A program made the translations under genes and the position numbers. A DNA stretch of 64,000 nucleotides, taken from the NCBI RefSeq assembly GCF_004135365.1, contig NZ_CP035492.1, positions 4,138,501-4,202,500 on the forward strand. Reading direction: 5' to 3'. This document shows, in pieces, positions 49,685 through 59,636 of this stretch. Origin of the DNA: Paenibacillus protaetiae. Lineage in GTDB: Bacteria; Bacillota; Bacilli; Paenibacillales; Paenibacillaceae. Position 1 is the stretch's first letter, and every line of letters starts with the position of its first letter. Under the pieces are notes generated by a model. It ran no database searches. It had not been told where the DNA came from and was given only the letters and a program-made list of their open reading frames with translations.

Positions 49685-51205
49685 ATGCGCATCGGCAATC
49701 TTTTGCAATATACCGAAAATCACCGTTATTATACGTTTCGCGATTTTTCGCTGAGCAGTCTTGACTATAAAATGCTGTCGCTTGTATACCAGCCGATGAT
49801 CGGCGGACTGGCGATTGCTTTGTTTCATCAGCTTTATTACGGCGTTCCGGAAGGAAGCTGCGGTTATTCCGGCTTGGATACGCAGCGTAAGCTGCTGCTG
49901 GGTTTAGGCCTCGAAATGAATGAGCGCGGCCGGAGGCAGCTTATTGAGCAATGTTCTATGCTGGAAGCGGTAGGGCTGCTGCAGACGTCTCGGGTGGGCG
50001 TGCCGGAGCAATCGGAATTTGTTTACGAATATGAGCTGCTTGAGCCGTTGTCGCCAGGCGAGTTTTTCCGTAATTTGCATTTAACGATGCTGCTAAGGGA
50101 CAAGATAGGCAAATACCCGCTTATTGCGCTTAGGGAAATGTTCGGCTCCAAAGAGCCGGACGAGCTGGCGGAATCGCAGCTGGAGAAAGAAAACATTTCG
50201 GTTCCGTTTTATGAAATATTCCGGCTGAATGCACAGTCTACCGATAACGAGCTGGAGCAGGCGTTAAGCGAGGTGGCTCCTGCGCGCCAGGCGGCTTCGC
50301 GTCCGCCGCTGGAATCGGCCAGGTTTACGTACGGCGAAATTATTATGCATTTTCCCCGTATGTCGGGCAACCGCAAATATGTGGAGAAGCTGCGCACCGA
50401 TGCGGACCAGCTGACCCAAATCAATTACGTCGCTTACAAGTTTAATTTGAAGCTTCCGGATGTATGCTATTTGCTGGACGAAGAAGGGATCTTTCTCGAG
50501 AACGGTGAGCTTCTCATTGACGAGCTGCAGCTGCGGGCCGCGCAGCTGTATCGGCAGGATCAGAAGCGCCAAAACGACCGGGAGCGTGTATTGTCTCGTT
50601 CGAAGGAGCTGGAGCGGGAGCTTGATTCCGGCGATGAGCTTATTGAAGAACATGCTGTAGGCGAAGAACACTATTTGCCGGTGCCGTCGCAACTGGACGG
50701 CCGCTGCGATGTGCCGCAATACAATATGCTGATGCGAAATGAGCCGCGGACGAAGTTTTTGCAGCGGTTTTTTCCGGGAACAGTGCCGGATTTAATCGAA
50801 CGGCTTTTTGAGCGGATCGAGTTTAATTACCGGCTTCCGGAACCGGTCATCAATGTGCTGATTCATTATGTGATCGGCAACAACGATTCCAAGCGGCTGT
50901 CGCGTACGTTTGTTGAATCGGTGGCTGCCAATATGCTTGTCAAGCAGGTCGATACGTTCGAGAAAGCGATTGGATATTTGAAGGACCAAGAACAGGTGGA
51001 AGCCGATAAAGAACGGCGCCAGTCCGGCGAACCGGCAGCAGGCGGAGGCAGGGCGCCAGCCAAGGGAGGACGGCGCGGCAGCGTATCCCGCAAGCCGGCC
51101 ATTCCGGTTGTGCAAAGCATGCCGACCGGTGGAGCAGTGTCTCCCGAAGAGCTGGAAGAGCTGCGAAAGCTGGCGCGTGAGCTGGACGGCAACAGCAGCC
51201 GATAA
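49685..51205 (+). CDS. dnaB: Replication initiation and membrane attachment protein DnaB (primosome type)
   Basis: This 506-residue protein is the Bacillus-type DnaB, a helicase co-loader, not the replicative helicase. The N-terminal winged-helix region (SLSSLDYKMLSLVYQPMIGG) and the C-terminal DnaB/DnaD helical domain (FYEIFRLN region and LPEPVINVLIHYVIGNNDSK) are both visible. The basic tail may bind DNA. It works with DnaD and DnaI to load the helicase at oriC and at restart forks. It lies 51 nt before dnaI, as in B. subtilis. Confidence 0.95.
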   Translation: MRIGNLLQYTENHRYYTFRDFSLSSLDYKMLSLVYQPMIGGLAIALFHQLYYGVPEGSCGYSGLDTQRKLLLGLGLEMNERGRRQLIEQCSMLEAVGLLQTSRVGVPEQSEFVYEYELLEPLSPGEFFRNLHLTMLLRDKIGKYPLIALREMFGSKEPDELAESQLEKENISVPFYEIFRLNAQSTDNELEQALSEVAPARQAASRPPLESARFTYGEIIMHFPRMSGNRKYVEKLRTDADQLTQINYVAYKFNLKLPDVCYLLDEEGIFLENGELLIDELQLRAAQLYRQDQKRQNDRERVLSRSKELERELDSGDELIEEHAVGEEHYLPVPSQLDGRCDVPQYNMLMRNEPRTKFLQRFFPGTVPDLIERLFERIEFNYRLPEPVINVLIHYVIGNNDSKRLSRTFVESVAANMLVKQVDTFEKAIGYLKDQEQVEADKERRQSGEPAAGGGRAPAKGGRRGSVSRKPAIPVVQSMPTGGAVSPEELEELRKLARELDGNSSR

Positions 51206-51256
51206 TCCAGGATGAAGACGAAACTATGCAACATGCAGAAAGGGTGGTAACGAGGT

Positions 51257-52213
51257 ATGGAATCGCTGGGCGAATTGTTGAAAGGCTGGCCGCAGGCCTC
51301 TTCCATCCATGAACAAGCCGAACGCAAAATGTCCGAGCTGATGCAGGACCCGCTTGTCGAACGTCTGCTTGCCAAGCATCCGGAGCTGGACGCGGCAACG
51401 GTCCGGCTTAATCTGAACCGCGTATACCAATACGTTACGGAGTACCGGAATTGTACGAATTGCCCGGGACTGGACCAATGCCCAAACGATTTTGAAGGCC
51501 ACTATACGCTGCTCTCCGTTGAAACGGCGGGTCCAAACGTGCAGCTGAACGACCGTAAAGTTTCTTGTAAAAAATTTATCGCCAAACGGAATGAGGAACA
51601 GATCCGCAGCCGTGTCCGCAGCTTTTATGTGGATGAGAAGGTGCTGCAGGGCGGATATTCTTCGGATGAAATATTAAATAAAGATGCAGAGCGGTTAAAA
51701 GCGGTTGGCCAAGTGCTGCGCTATACGATGAAGACGAAGGAGCAGGGGCTTCAGACGGAAGGGTTGTATTTGACCGGCAGCTTTGGCACCGGCAAAACGT
51801 TTCTTATGGGATACATGCTGCACGAGCTTGCCAAAGCCGGTTATTCAGGCGTTATCGTCTACATGCCGGACTTTGTTGAAGATTTGAAGGCGATGCTGCA
51901 TGAGCCGGGCAAGCTAAAGGAAACCGTTGATTTAATGAAAGAAACGGATTTGCTCATTTTTGATGATATCGGGGCGGAGAATTTAAACCCGTGGGTAAGG
52001 GATCATGTGCTGGGATCTATTTTAAATTACCGGATGAACCGCAAGCCGACTTTCTATACGTCCAATTATGATTTGGATGCGCTTGAAATGCATTTCAGCT
52101 TTACGAATAAAGACGGCGACGAAAGGCATAAAGGAGAACGCCTGATGAACCGGGTGCGGCCTTATGTAGAAATCGTTCATGTAACTGGGAGCAACAAACG
52201 GGAGCGAATGTAG
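51257..52213 (+). CDS. dnaI: Helicase loader DnaI
   Basis: This 318-residue AAA+ ATPase has an N-terminal zinc-binding domain with CTNCPGLDQCPNDFEGH, the part that contacts the replicative helicase. A C-terminal ATPase domain follows with Walker A GSFGTGKT (about residues 174-181), Walker B LLIFDDIGAE and sensor region TFYTSNYDL. It opens and loads the hexameric helicase. It forms an operon with dnaB and ends in a terminator. Confidence 0.96.
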   Translation: MESLGELLKGWPQASSIHEQAERKMSELMQDPLVERLLAKHPELDAATVRLNLNRVYQYVTEYRNCTNCPGLDQCPNDFEGHYTLLSVETAGPNVQLNDRKVSCKKFIAKRNEEQIRSRVRSFYVDEKVLQGGYSSDEILNKDAERLKAVGQVLRYTMKTKEQGLQTEGLYLTGSFGTGKTFLMGYMLHELAKAGYSGVIVYMPDFVEDLKAMLHEPGKLKETVDLMKETDLLIFDDIGAENLNPWVRDHVLGSILNYRMNRKPTFYTSNYDLDALEMHFSFTNKDGDERHKGERLMNRVRPYVEIVHVTGSNKRERM

Positions 52214-52226
52214 CTGCCTCTAATCC

Positions 52227-52263
52227 AATATCCCTAGGCAAATCGTTGTCTGGGGATATTTTG
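52227..52263 (+). terminator. Terminator after dnaI
   Basis: AATATCCC pairs with GGGGATATT (one G-T pair) with an inner GCA/TGT-type stem, followed by TTTTG. Confidence 0.75.
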
Positions 52264-52362
52264 CATATATTGGTACAAATCGTTGCTAGATTATGTGGAT
52301 TTTGTAAATACAACAGACAATATGAGACTGCATATGACAAAACATGTAAAGTATTTGTATAT

Positions 52363-52377
52363 AAATTTCTGAAAAAT
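52363..52377. promoter_or_regulatory. CodY-box-like site upstream of the peptide ABC operon
   Basis: AAATTTCTGAAAAAT matches the 15-bp CodY consensus AATTTTCWGAAAATT at 13 positions. CodY represses peptide permeases in related Firmicutes when branched-chain amino acids and GTP are high. Confidence 0.6.
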
Positions 52378-52391
52378 ATGATTATTTGGTA

Positions 52392-52419
52392 TTTTCAAAC
52401 GTGAAAAAGATGGTATAAT
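52392..52419 (+). promoter_or_regulatory. Promoter of the peptide ABC operon
   Basis: TTTTCA (52392-52397), 16 bases, TATAAT (52414-52419), 49 nt before the start codon. Confidence 0.6.
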
Positions 52420-52467
52420 TGTCACATCCATCATAATTAGTCCTAATAAATCAAGGAGGTATGTGGA

Positions 52468-54213
52468 ATGACAAGTGCCAAGAAATGGATTTCTGTAACG
52501 CTCAGCATCATATTATTTGGGGTTTTATTGGCAGCATGTTCATCGAATTCTAACAACAACAAGGAGCCATCCACAGAGAGCCAGGCTCCAACTGCCTCTC
52601 CGACAGCAAGTGCAAGCGCAGAACCTTCAGCAGATCCGAACCAGCCGGTTGATGGCGGCAATCTTACGTTCAGTTCTTTCTCTGACATCGTATCTGTGAA
52701 CCCGATTTATGTATCCGACACTGCATCAGGCGACGCAGCGAACTTCATTTATGCCAATATTTATGATTATGACCGTGAAGGTAATGTTGTAGTAGAACCA
52801 TGGTCGCTTGCTTCTGATAAAGTACAAATCTCCGAGGATGGCTTGACCTACACGATCAAGCTGAAAACAACTGCAAAATGGAGCGACGGCCAGCCGGTTA
52901 CAGCGGATGACGTTATTTATACGATTGATACGGTCCGCAATCCGGATGCAGGTGCTCCAGGCATCAGTTCCTATGACAAAGTAGACACCATTACGAAAGT
53001 TGACGATTATACCGTTCAAATTAAACTGAAGCAAGTATACGCGCCGTTTGAATACGTGCTTGTATCGTCAGTGGCTCCGGCTCATATCCTGAAGGATATT
53101 CCGGTTAAAGAGCTGCAGGACAATGCTTACGGCAAAGATCCTGCCAAAACGGTAACGAACGGCCCTTGGAAATGGACGGAGTGGAAACAAACGCAATATT
53201 TGACGTTTGATGCCGATCCGAACTATTGGGGTGAAACGAAACCTCATATCCAAAAAATTACTTACAAAATTTACGCCGACCAAAATACCGAAGTTCAAGC
53301 GCTGCTGAAAGGCGACGTAGACAGCACCCAAGCCATTCCGGTTACGCAGGTTGAAGCTGTTAAGAAAGACGGCAATATCCGCGTAAGCTCCAAGCCGGGT
53401 CCTACTTACGAATTTATGTCCTTTAACTTCAATAAAGATAACTGGAAAGACGGATTCGTACCGTTCGCAGGCCAAAAAACCCGCCAGGCGATCGCAACTG
53501 CGCTTAACCGCCAAGGCATGGTTGATAACGTGCTGAAAGGTACAGGCGCATTGATGAACGCGCCGTTCCTCCCAGGTTCCTGGGCAGATCCGGGCGACGC
53601 TGCCGTCAACTACCCGTATGACGCGGAGAAAGCAAAACAGCTGCTGGCCGAAGACGGCTGGGTAGCCGGCTCCGACGGCATCCTGACCAAAGACGGACAC
53701 CGATTCTCGTTTGAATTGCAATACAACTCCGGCAACAGCCGGCGCGAGCAAGTATCGCAAATCATTCAGCAAAACCTGAAAGAAGTCGGCATCGAAGTAG
53801 TGCCGAAAGCGATCGACTTTGCCGCATGGGTGGATCAAAACTTGAACCCGGGCAAATATCAAGCCATATTGCTTGGCTGGTCGCTCAATAACCCGGACCC
53901 TGACGGCGAAAGCACATTCTCGTCCAAGTACTTCCCGCCGAACGGCCAAAACATGGGCTGGTACAAAAATGAAAAGCTCGACAAGCTGTGGGTAGACGGT
54001 TATTCGACGGTCAACCAAGACGAGCGTAAAGCGATCTATAAAGAAATCGGAACAGAAATTTCCACGGACTTGCCTTATGTATTCTTGTATCAATATTCGC
54101 TGCCACAAGGTATCGGTCCTAGAGTCCATTTTGCAGATGAAGACGCTCCAGAGCCAACTCTGCCATATGGTTACTTCTTCCGTGCAATCAACTGGTGGGT
54201 AACGGATAAATAA
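52468..54213 (+). CDS. Peptide ABC transporter substrate-binding lipoprotein (OppA/DppE type)
   Basis: AAGGAGG precedes the ATG. The 581-residue protein has a lipobox LAAC with C24, an Asn/Ser/Pro-rich linker, then an SBP family 5 fold. Typical stretches are DGLTYTIKLKTTAKWSDGQPVTADDVIYT and, late, EVGIEVVPKAIDFAAWVDQNLNPG given here as two motifs: WSDGQPVTADDV and VPKAIDFAAW. It captures oligo- or dipeptides outside the cell and hands them to the permease pair encoded next. All five components of the transporter are present and collinear. Confidence 0.94.
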   Translation: MTSAKKWISVTLSIILFGVLLAACSSNSNNNKEPSTESQAPTASPTASASAEPSADPNQPVDGGNLTFSSFSDIVSVNPIYVSDTASGDAANFIYANIYDYDREGNVVVEPWSLASDKVQISEDGLTYTIKLKTTAKWSDGQPVTADDVIYTIDTVRNPDAGAPGISSYDKVDTITKVDDYTVQIKLKQVYAPFEYVLVSSVAPAHILKDIPVKELQDNAYGKDPAKTVTNGPWKWTEWKQTQYLTFDADPNYWGETKPHIQKITYKIYADQNTEVQALLKGDVDSTQAIPVTQVEAVKKDGNIRVSSKPGPTYEFMSFNFNKDNWKDGFVPFAGQKTRQAIATALNRQGMVDNVLKGTGALMNAPFLPGSWADPGDAAVNYPYDAEKAKQLLAEDGWVAGSDGILTKDGHRFSFELQYNSGNSRREQVSQIIQQNLKEVGIEVVPKAIDFAAWVDQNLNPGKYQAILLGWSLNNPDPDGESTFSSKYFPPNGQNMGWYKNEKLDKLWVDGYSTVNQDERKAIYKEIGTEISTDLPYVFLYQYSLPQGIGPRVHFADEDAPEPTLPYGYFFRAINWWVTDK

Positions 54214-54294
54214 GAACTTGGGGCGAGAGGGGAAGGACAAAGGTTCCTTCCCCTCTTCTGATTAAACAACGACTTTTTCTCAGGAGGGAGAAAA

Positions 54295-55263
54295 ATGACA
54301 GAGTACCTCATCCGCCGGGTATTGCAGTCCGTATTGGTACTGTTTCTGATCTCGATTGTCACTTTTTTACTCATTCATGCTGCTCCAGGCGGCCCGACGC
54401 AAATGATGATTGCGCCAGGGCTTTCTCCCGAAGCGTTTGAAGTGCAAAAGCATAATTTGGGCCTGGACCAGTCGCTTCCGGTTCAATATTGGAAATGGGT
54501 AAGCGACTTGCTTCAAGGCGATTTGGGCCATACGTTTAAAAACAATTTGCCGGTTAGCGATATTTTATGGCCGACAGTGGGCCATACGTTTGTTCTGATG
54601 GCGGCAGCATGGCTGTTGTCATTAATTATTGCTATTCCGTGGGGGATTTTTAACAGCACCCGGACTTATGGACTTTCCGATCAAACCGCTTCTTTTATTT
54701 CTTATTTAGGTTTTGCTATGCCAACCTTCTGGTTTGGGATTATGCTGCAGCAATATTTTTCGATCAAGCTGGACTGGCTCCCGCTATCCGACATGTACAC
54801 GATGGGGAAGGAAGGCAATCTCGCCGATTTATTTATGCATCTTGTGCTTCCGGTGACGGTGCTGACGCTAGGATTTTTGGCTTCTTATGTGAAATATTCG
54901 AGGTCAAGCATGCTTGAGGTGCTGGATCAGGATTACATACGAACGGCACGCGCCAAAGGCGTCAAGGAACGGAAAGTCATTTTCCGCCATGCGCTTCGTA
55001 ACGCATTGATCCCTATCATTACGGTTTTGGGGCTGGATTTGCCGATTCTTGTTTCCGGAGCAGCACTGACTGAAAACGTTTTCAACTGGCCGGGAATGGG
55101 ACGTTTGTTTGTTGATATGGCTCTTGCCCGCGAATATTCGGTTCTTATGTCCATTACGTTAATTACGGCGGTTATCGTTATTTTGGGTAACCTGATTGCC
55201 GATATTTTATATGCTATCGTTGATCCGCGCGTACAAATTGGCAAAGGAGGTAAAGCGGCATGA
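54295..55263 (+). CDS. Peptide ABC transporter permease (OppB/DppB type)
   Basis: This 322-residue protein has about six membrane helices. The family N-terminus YLIRRVLQSVLVLFLIS and the cytoplasmic EAA-type loop RTARAKGVKERKVIFRHALR, which docks the ATPases, are clear. It forms the channel with the OppC-type protein. GGAGGGAG precedes the ATG, 81 nt after the binding-protein gene. Its stop overlaps the next start (ATGA). Confidence 0.94.
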   Translation: MTEYLIRRVLQSVLVLFLISIVTFLLIHAAPGGPTQMMIAPGLSPEAFEVQKHNLGLDQSLPVQYWKWVSDLLQGDLGHTFKNNLPVSDILWPTVGHTFVLMAAAWLLSLIIAIPWGIFNSTRTYGLSDQTASFISYLGFAMPTFWFGIMLQQYFSIKLDWLPLSDMYTMGKEGNLADLFMHLVLPVTVLTLGFLASYVKYSRSSMLEVLDQDYIRTARAKGVKERKVIFRHALRNALIPIITVLGLDLPILVSGAALTENVFNWPGMGRLFVDMALAREYSVLMSITLITAVIVILGNLIADILYAIVDPRVQIGKGGKAA

Positions 55264-56231
55264 GCGAATCCAAACTTGAAACGGTCAAGCCGAAACAGTC
55301 TCCAGGCAGCGCTGTACCCGTCTCCAAGCGGCCGGTTGGCCCGTGGCTGACGGCATGGCGCAACTTTCGCAAAAATCCGTATGCGATGGGCGGGCTTATC
55401 GTTTTGCTGATTTTTGTTATCATCGCTTTTTTTGCGAAAGTTATTGCGCCGTACGATCCTGCCAAAATCGACTTGATGTTTGCCGATTTAGGGCCAAGCG
55501 CGGATCATTGGTTAGGCACAGACGAGCTTGGGCGAGATATTTTTTCCCGGCTTGTATACAGCACGCAAGTATCGTTAACTGTCGGTTTTTCAGTAGCAAT
55601 TGCCGCAGTGCTGATCGGCACGATCATTGGCGCGATTTCCGGCTACTTTGGCGGCTGGATCGATAATATTTTTATGCGTTTTGTTGATGTGATGAACTCG
55701 CTCCCGACACTGTTCCTGAACATATTGGTGCTGGCTATATTCAGCTCAAAGTTCAGTTATATGATTCTCATTATGGCCTTTACCGGCTGGATGGGTGTTG
55801 CCCGCCTCGTCAGGGGCACCTTCCTGCAGCTGCGGGAGATGCAGTATGTGGAGGCCGCCAAGGCGATAGGCGTCTCCAGCTGGGGGATTATTTTCCGCCA
55901 TTTGCTCCGCAACGCCAGTTATCCGATTATCGTCAACGCCACGCTGATGGTTGGCGGTGCGATATTGGGCGAATCGGCATTGTCTTATTTAGGGCTGGGC
56001 ATTCAAGCGCCGCAAACGAGCTGGGGGCTTATGCTGAGCAATTCGCAGGAGTTTATGCTGACAAGACCTTCCCTTGCTTTGTATCCGGGGCTCTGTATTC
56101 TTATTCTGGTGCTTGCGGTCAACTTTATCGGCGACGGTATCCAATCGGCGCTTAACCCAAGAAGCAAGAAGAAAATATCAGTGAAGAAGGTGGCAGAATG
56201 GCGGAAAAAGTTCTCGAAATCAAACATTTAA
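55260..56231 (+). CDS. Peptide ABC transporter permease (OppC/DppC type)
   Basis: This 323-residue protein has a cytoplasmic head of about 45 residues and six membrane helices. The motif HWLGTDELGRDIFSRLVY, characteristic of DppC/OppC, and the EAA loop VEAAKAIGVSSWGIIFRHLL are present. It pairs with the OppB-type permease. It is coupled upstream by an ATGA overlap and overlaps the first ATPase gene by 34 bases downstream. Confidence 0.94.
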   Translation: MSESKLETVKPKQSPGSAVPVSKRPVGPWLTAWRNFRKNPYAMGGLIVLLIFVIIAFFAKVIAPYDPAKIDLMFADLGPSADHWLGTDELGRDIFSRLVYSTQVSLTVGFSVAIAAVLIGTIIGAISGYFGGWIDNIFMRFVDVMNSLPTLFLNILVLAIFSSKFSYMILIMAFTGWMGVARLVRGTFLQLREMQYVEAAKAIGVSSWGIIFRHLLRNASYPIIVNATLMVGGAILGESALSYLGLGIQAPQTSWGLMLSNSQEFMLTRPSLALYPGLCILILVLAVNFIGDGIQSALNPRSKKKISVKKVAEWRKKFSKSNI

Positions 56232-57253
56232 CAGCAGGCTTTATGACCGATAACGGAATCGTGAAAGCGACCGACCGTGTCAGCCTTCACCTGGAAAAAG
56301 GAAAAACATTGTGTGTCGTTGGCGAGTCCGGCAGCGGCAAAAGCGTCACCTCGCTTGCAGTGATGAGGCTGCTTGAATTTGCCGGCGGCGCAATTCTCGA
56401 AGGCAGCGTCAATTTCAAAGGCGAGGAATTGTCAGTGAAATCGCAGGACGAGATGATTCATATCCGCGGCAATAAAATCGCAATGATATTTCAGGATCCG
56501 ATGTCCGCACTTAATCCGGTATTTACGGTAGGCGACCAGATTGCCGAAAGCCTCCGCCTCCATCAAAATAAAAGCGGCGCCGAAGCGTGGAAGGAAGCCG
56601 TCGATCTGCTTCGCCTTGTCGGAATCCCGGCGCCGGAAGTCCGCGCCAAACAATATCCGCATGAGCTGTCGGGCGGCATGTGCCAGCGTGTCGTAATCGC
56701 TATTGCACTTGCTTGCAAGCCGGATTTGCTTATTGCCGACGAGCCGACGACAGCACTGGACGTAACGGTTCAGGCGCAAATATTGGATTTGCTCCGCCGG
56801 CTGCAGAACGAGATCGGCATGTCCATCCTGCTTATTACACATGATATGGGCGTTGCCGCCGAGATGGCCGACCGGATTGCCGTTATGTATGCGGGCGTCA
56901 TTGTCGAAGAAGGAACGGTTGCGGAAATTTTTGACCATCCCAGCCATCCGTATACGATTGGCTTGCTGCAGTCGATTCCGGGGTTTGAAGGCAGCCGCGG
57001 CGAGGAATTGTTTACGATTAAAGGCACAATACCGGCATTAAGCCAGCTGCCAAGCGGCTGCCGGTTCCATCCGCGTTGTCCGCATGCAATGGCCGTTTGC
57101 CAGGAACAAGAGCCGGAGAATATATCGCTTGGAGACGATCATACGGCATCATGCTGGCTGTTTAAAGATTCGGGGAATATGCCGGCGAACCGTGGACAAG
57201 GCAGAACATTCCAACCGCCAAGCGACCATAACGGAGAGGTGAAGCGCGCATGA
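56198..57253 (+). CDS. Peptide ABC transporter ATP-binding protein (OppD/DppD type)
   Basis: AAGGTGG before the ATG lies inside the end of the permease gene. The 351-residue protein has Walker [10 protein letters not shown] loop [10 protein letters not shown], signature LSGGMCQR, Walker [13 protein letters not shown] and switch His (ITHDMG). The C-terminal oligopeptide-transporter domain has a Cys cluster in [15 protein letters not shown], typical of OppD/F. It pairs with the next gene product as the ATPase dimer. Confidence 0.95.
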   Translation: MAEKVLEIKHLTAGFMTDNGIVKATDRVSLHLEKGKTLCVVGESGSGKSVTSLAVMRLLEFAGGAILEGSVNFKGEELSVKSQDEMIHIRGNKIAMIFQDPMSALNPVFTVGDQIAESLRLHQNKSGAEAWKEAVDLLRLVGIPAPEVRAKQYPHELSGGMCQRVVIAIALACKPDLLIADEPTTALDVTVQAQILDLLRRLQNEIGMSILLITHDMGVAAEMADRIAVMYAGVIVEEGTVAEIFDHPSHPYTIGLLQSIPGFEGSRGEELFTIKGTIPALSQLPSGCRFHPRCPHAMAVCQEQEPENISLGDDHTASCWLFKDSGNMPANRGQGRTFQPPSDHNGEVKRA

Positions 57254-58224
57254 GTGCCGAAAATTTGATCGAAGTCCGCAATGTAAAAAAATATTTTCCA
57301 ATTCATAAAGGGCTGCTGAACCGTGTCGTTGGCCATGTTAAAGCGGTAGACGATGTTTCGATTGCAATCCGCAAAGGGGAAACGTTTGGCCTTGTCGGCG
57401 AATCCGGCTGCGGCAAATCAACGTTGGGACGCGTGATTTTGCAGCTTCAGCGGGCGACCGGCGGAGACATTATGTACCAGGGTGAAACGATTCGTACTTT
57501 AAGCTCCAGCAGCTTGCGCAAGCTGCGGCAGCAGATGCAAATTATTTTCCAGGATCCGTACGGCTCGCTGAATCCGCGTTTTCTGGTGCGCGACATCATT
57601 GGAGAGCCGCTCCGCATTCATACTAATGCGACTTCAAAGCAAATTGATGCCCGTGTTGTAGAGTTGATGGAGCTTGTCGGCCTGGATGCTTCCCGGCGCA
57701 ACCGGTATCCGCACGAATTTTCGGGCGGCCAGCGTCAGCGGATTGGCATCGCCAGGGCGATTGCGCTGAACCCGCAATTTATTGTAGCGGATGAAGCTGT
57801 CTCGGCGCTTGACGTGTCGGTCCAATCCCAGGTGCTCAATTTGCTGGTCAAGCTGCAAAAAGAGCTCGGATTGACGTTTTTGTTTATTGCGCATGGCTTA
57901 AACGTTGTCCGCCATATTTCCGACCGGGTTGGCGTTATGTATTTGGGCAAAATGGTGGAAGTGTCGCCAACCGAAGCTTTGTTCGACAAACCGCTCCATC
58001 CGTATACGGCGGCGCTCTTGTCGTCCATTCCGCGTCCGAATCCGCATCTGAAGCGGGACCGGATCGTGCTGCAAGGGGATGTGCCATCCCCGGCCAATCC
58101 GCCGTCCGGCTGCCGGTTCCATCCCCGCTGCCCGTTTGCTGAAGCCAAGTGCTCGGCTGAAGAGCCGCAGCTTCAAGAGGTTATGCCGGGGCGGCAGGTA
58201 GCCTGCCATTTTCCTCTGCTGTAA
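57250..58224 (+). CDS. Peptide ABC transporter ATP-binding protein (OppF/DppF type)
   Basis: This 324-residue protein is coupled by ATGA overlap to the OppD-type gene. It has Walker [20 protein letters not shown], signature FSGGQRQR, Walker [13 protein letters not shown] and a switch region in which the usual His is present as FIAHGLNVV. The C-terminal Cys motif [15 protein letters not shown] is again present. The signature and Walker residues are complete, so both ATP sites of the dimer should work. A terminator ends the operon. Confidence 0.95.
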   Translation: MSAENLIEVRNVKKYFPIHKGLLNRVVGHVKAVDDVSIAIRKGETFGLVGESGCGKSTLGRVILQLQRATGGDIMYQGETIRTLSSSSLRKLRQQMQIIFQDPYGSLNPRFLVRDIIGEPLRIHTNATSKQIDARVVELMELVGLDASRRNRYPHEFSGGQRQRIGIARAIALNPQFIVADEAVSALDVSVQSQVLNLLVKLQKELGLTFLFIAHGLNVVRHISDRVGVMYLGKMVEVSPTEALFDKPLHPYTAALLSSIPRPNPHLKRDRIVLQGDVPSPANPPSGCRFHPRCPFAEAKCSAEEPQLQEVMPGRQVACHFPLL

Positions 58225-58242
58225 CCAACCGTACCTATATTG

Positions 58243-58279
58243 AAAGCGAGTGCCGGGAACGGCGCTCGCTTCTTTTTTT
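58243..58279 (+). terminator. Terminator after the peptide ABC operon
   Basis: AAGCGAGTGCCG pairs with CGGCGCTCGCTT, followed by CTTTTTTTC. Confidence 0.9.
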
Positions 58280-58341
58280 CTTACACATCATTTGGCTATA
58301 AGAAGCGTTGATAAGAGGTATCAGATATGCAAATTTTTGTA

Positions 58342-58403
58342 TTGACAGAAAAAGAAGGCACTGGTATTATTCTTCCATAACATACTAAACAGGTAGGAAT
58401 AAT
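58342..58403 (+). promoter_or_regulatory. Strong promoter of the sulfate ABC operon with an inverted repeat
   Basis: Perfect TTGACA (58342-58347), 17 bases, TATTAT (58365-58370). ATTATTC (58366-58372) is repeated inverted as GAATAAT (58397-58403), placing a possible operator over the start of transcription. CymR or CysL are candidate regulators of such genes, but I cannot assign one. Confidence 0.65.
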
Positions 58404-58485
58404 TAAAATTGTGACCGGATCACCGGAGCAAGGACAGCGTAGAGAAAAAAGTTTTGTCCAAATAGACAAAGGGGTGTATGAACTG

Positions 58486-59604
58486 ATGAAAAGATTATCC
58501 GTCGTTCGTTCCGCTGTAATACTTATTGCTCTGACTTTTGTACTTGCTGCTTGCGGATCCGGCAACAACAGCAACAATAGCCAATCCTCTAGTAACGGGA
58601 ATACGGCGCAGCCGTCCCAGGATGCATCCGCATCTCCAACTGGCGATGCGAAGCCTTCATCCGAGCCGAAAAAGCCGGTTGAGCTTCTAAACGTTTCCTA
58701 TGACCCGACACGTGAACTTTACGAAGAATACAATAAAGCATTCTCAAAATATTGGAAAGATAAAACCGGTCAGGATGTAACGATCAAACAATCCCATGGC
58801 GGTTCCGGAGCGCAAAGCTTATCGGTCATCGACGGCTTGGAAGCCGATGTTGTAACGCTGGCGCTTGGTTATGATATTGATGCCATTGCCGAAAAAGGCC
58901 TAATCAATCCGGATTGGCAGACCAAATATGAAGACAACAGCGCACCTTATACGTCCACGATTGTGTTCCTTGTAAGGAAGGGCAACCCGAAAAACATTCA
59001 TGATTGGAACGATCTGGTGAAAGATAAGGTGGAAGTTATTACGCCAAATCCAAAAACATCGGGCGGCGCACGCTGGAACTACTTGGCGGCATGGGGTTAC
59101 GCCTTAAAGCAAAACAACAATGACGAAGACAAAGCCAAACAATTTGTTGCTGATTTGTATAAACATGTGCCGGTGCTAGACTCCGGTGCTCGCGGCGCTA
59201 CGACAACTTTTGCTGAACGCGGAATCGGCGACGTGCTGCTTGCTTGGGAGAATGAAGCATTCCTTTCGCTGAAAGAACTTGGGGACAAATTCGAAATCGT
59301 TTATCCGTCGATCAGCATTTTGGCTGAGCCGCCGGTAGCCGTTGTCGACAAAAACGCCGATAAGCACGGAACACGCGAAGTATCTGAAGCTTATTTGCAG
59401 TATTTGTATTCTGACGAAGGTCAGGAAATCGCTGCTAAAAACTTCTATCGCCCGATTAACCAAACCATTGCCGCAAAATATAAAGATACGTTCAAAGATC
59501 TGGAATTGCTGAATATCAGCGATTTTGGCGGATGGGCGGAAGCACAGAAGAAACATTTTGCCGATGGCGGCGTATTCGACCAAATATATGCTCCCGGCAA
59601 ATAA
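58486..59604 (+). CDS. Sulfate-binding lipoprotein (Sbp family)
   Basis: The ATG of MKRLSVVRS follows AAAGGGGTG. The 372-residue protein has a lipobox LAAC with C23, an Asn/Ser linker, then the Sbp/CysP fold: [61 protein letters not shown] and [16 protein letters not shown]. It captures sulfate or thiosulfate outside the membrane for the CysT/CysW channel encoded next. Confidence 0.95.
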   Translation: MKRLSVVRSAVILIALTFVLAACGSGNNSNNSQSSSNGNTAQPSQDASASPTGDAKPSSEPKKPVELLNVSYDPTRELYEEYNKAFSKYWKDKTGQDVTIKQSHGGSGAQSLSVIDGLEADVVTLALGYDIDAIAEKGLINPDWQTKYEDNSAPYTSTIVFLVRKGNPKNIHDWNDLVKDKVEVITPNPKTSGGARWNYLAAWGYALKQNNNDEDKAKQFVADLYKHVPVLDSGARGATTTFAERGIGDVLLAWENEAFLSLKELGDKFEIVYPSISILAEPPVAVVDKNADKHGTREVSEAYLQYLYSDEGQEIAAKNFYRPINQTIAAKYKDTFKDLELLNISDFGGWAEAQKKHFADGGVFDQIYAPGK

Positions 59605-59636
59605 CCGGGAGCTGCGATGAATGGAGCTGACTTCAC

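Noticed and set aside
53068-54240. Minus-strand open frame of 390 codons opposite the peptide-binding lipoprotein gene
   Set aside because: Shadow of a strong coding region; no ribosome site and no recognisable motif.
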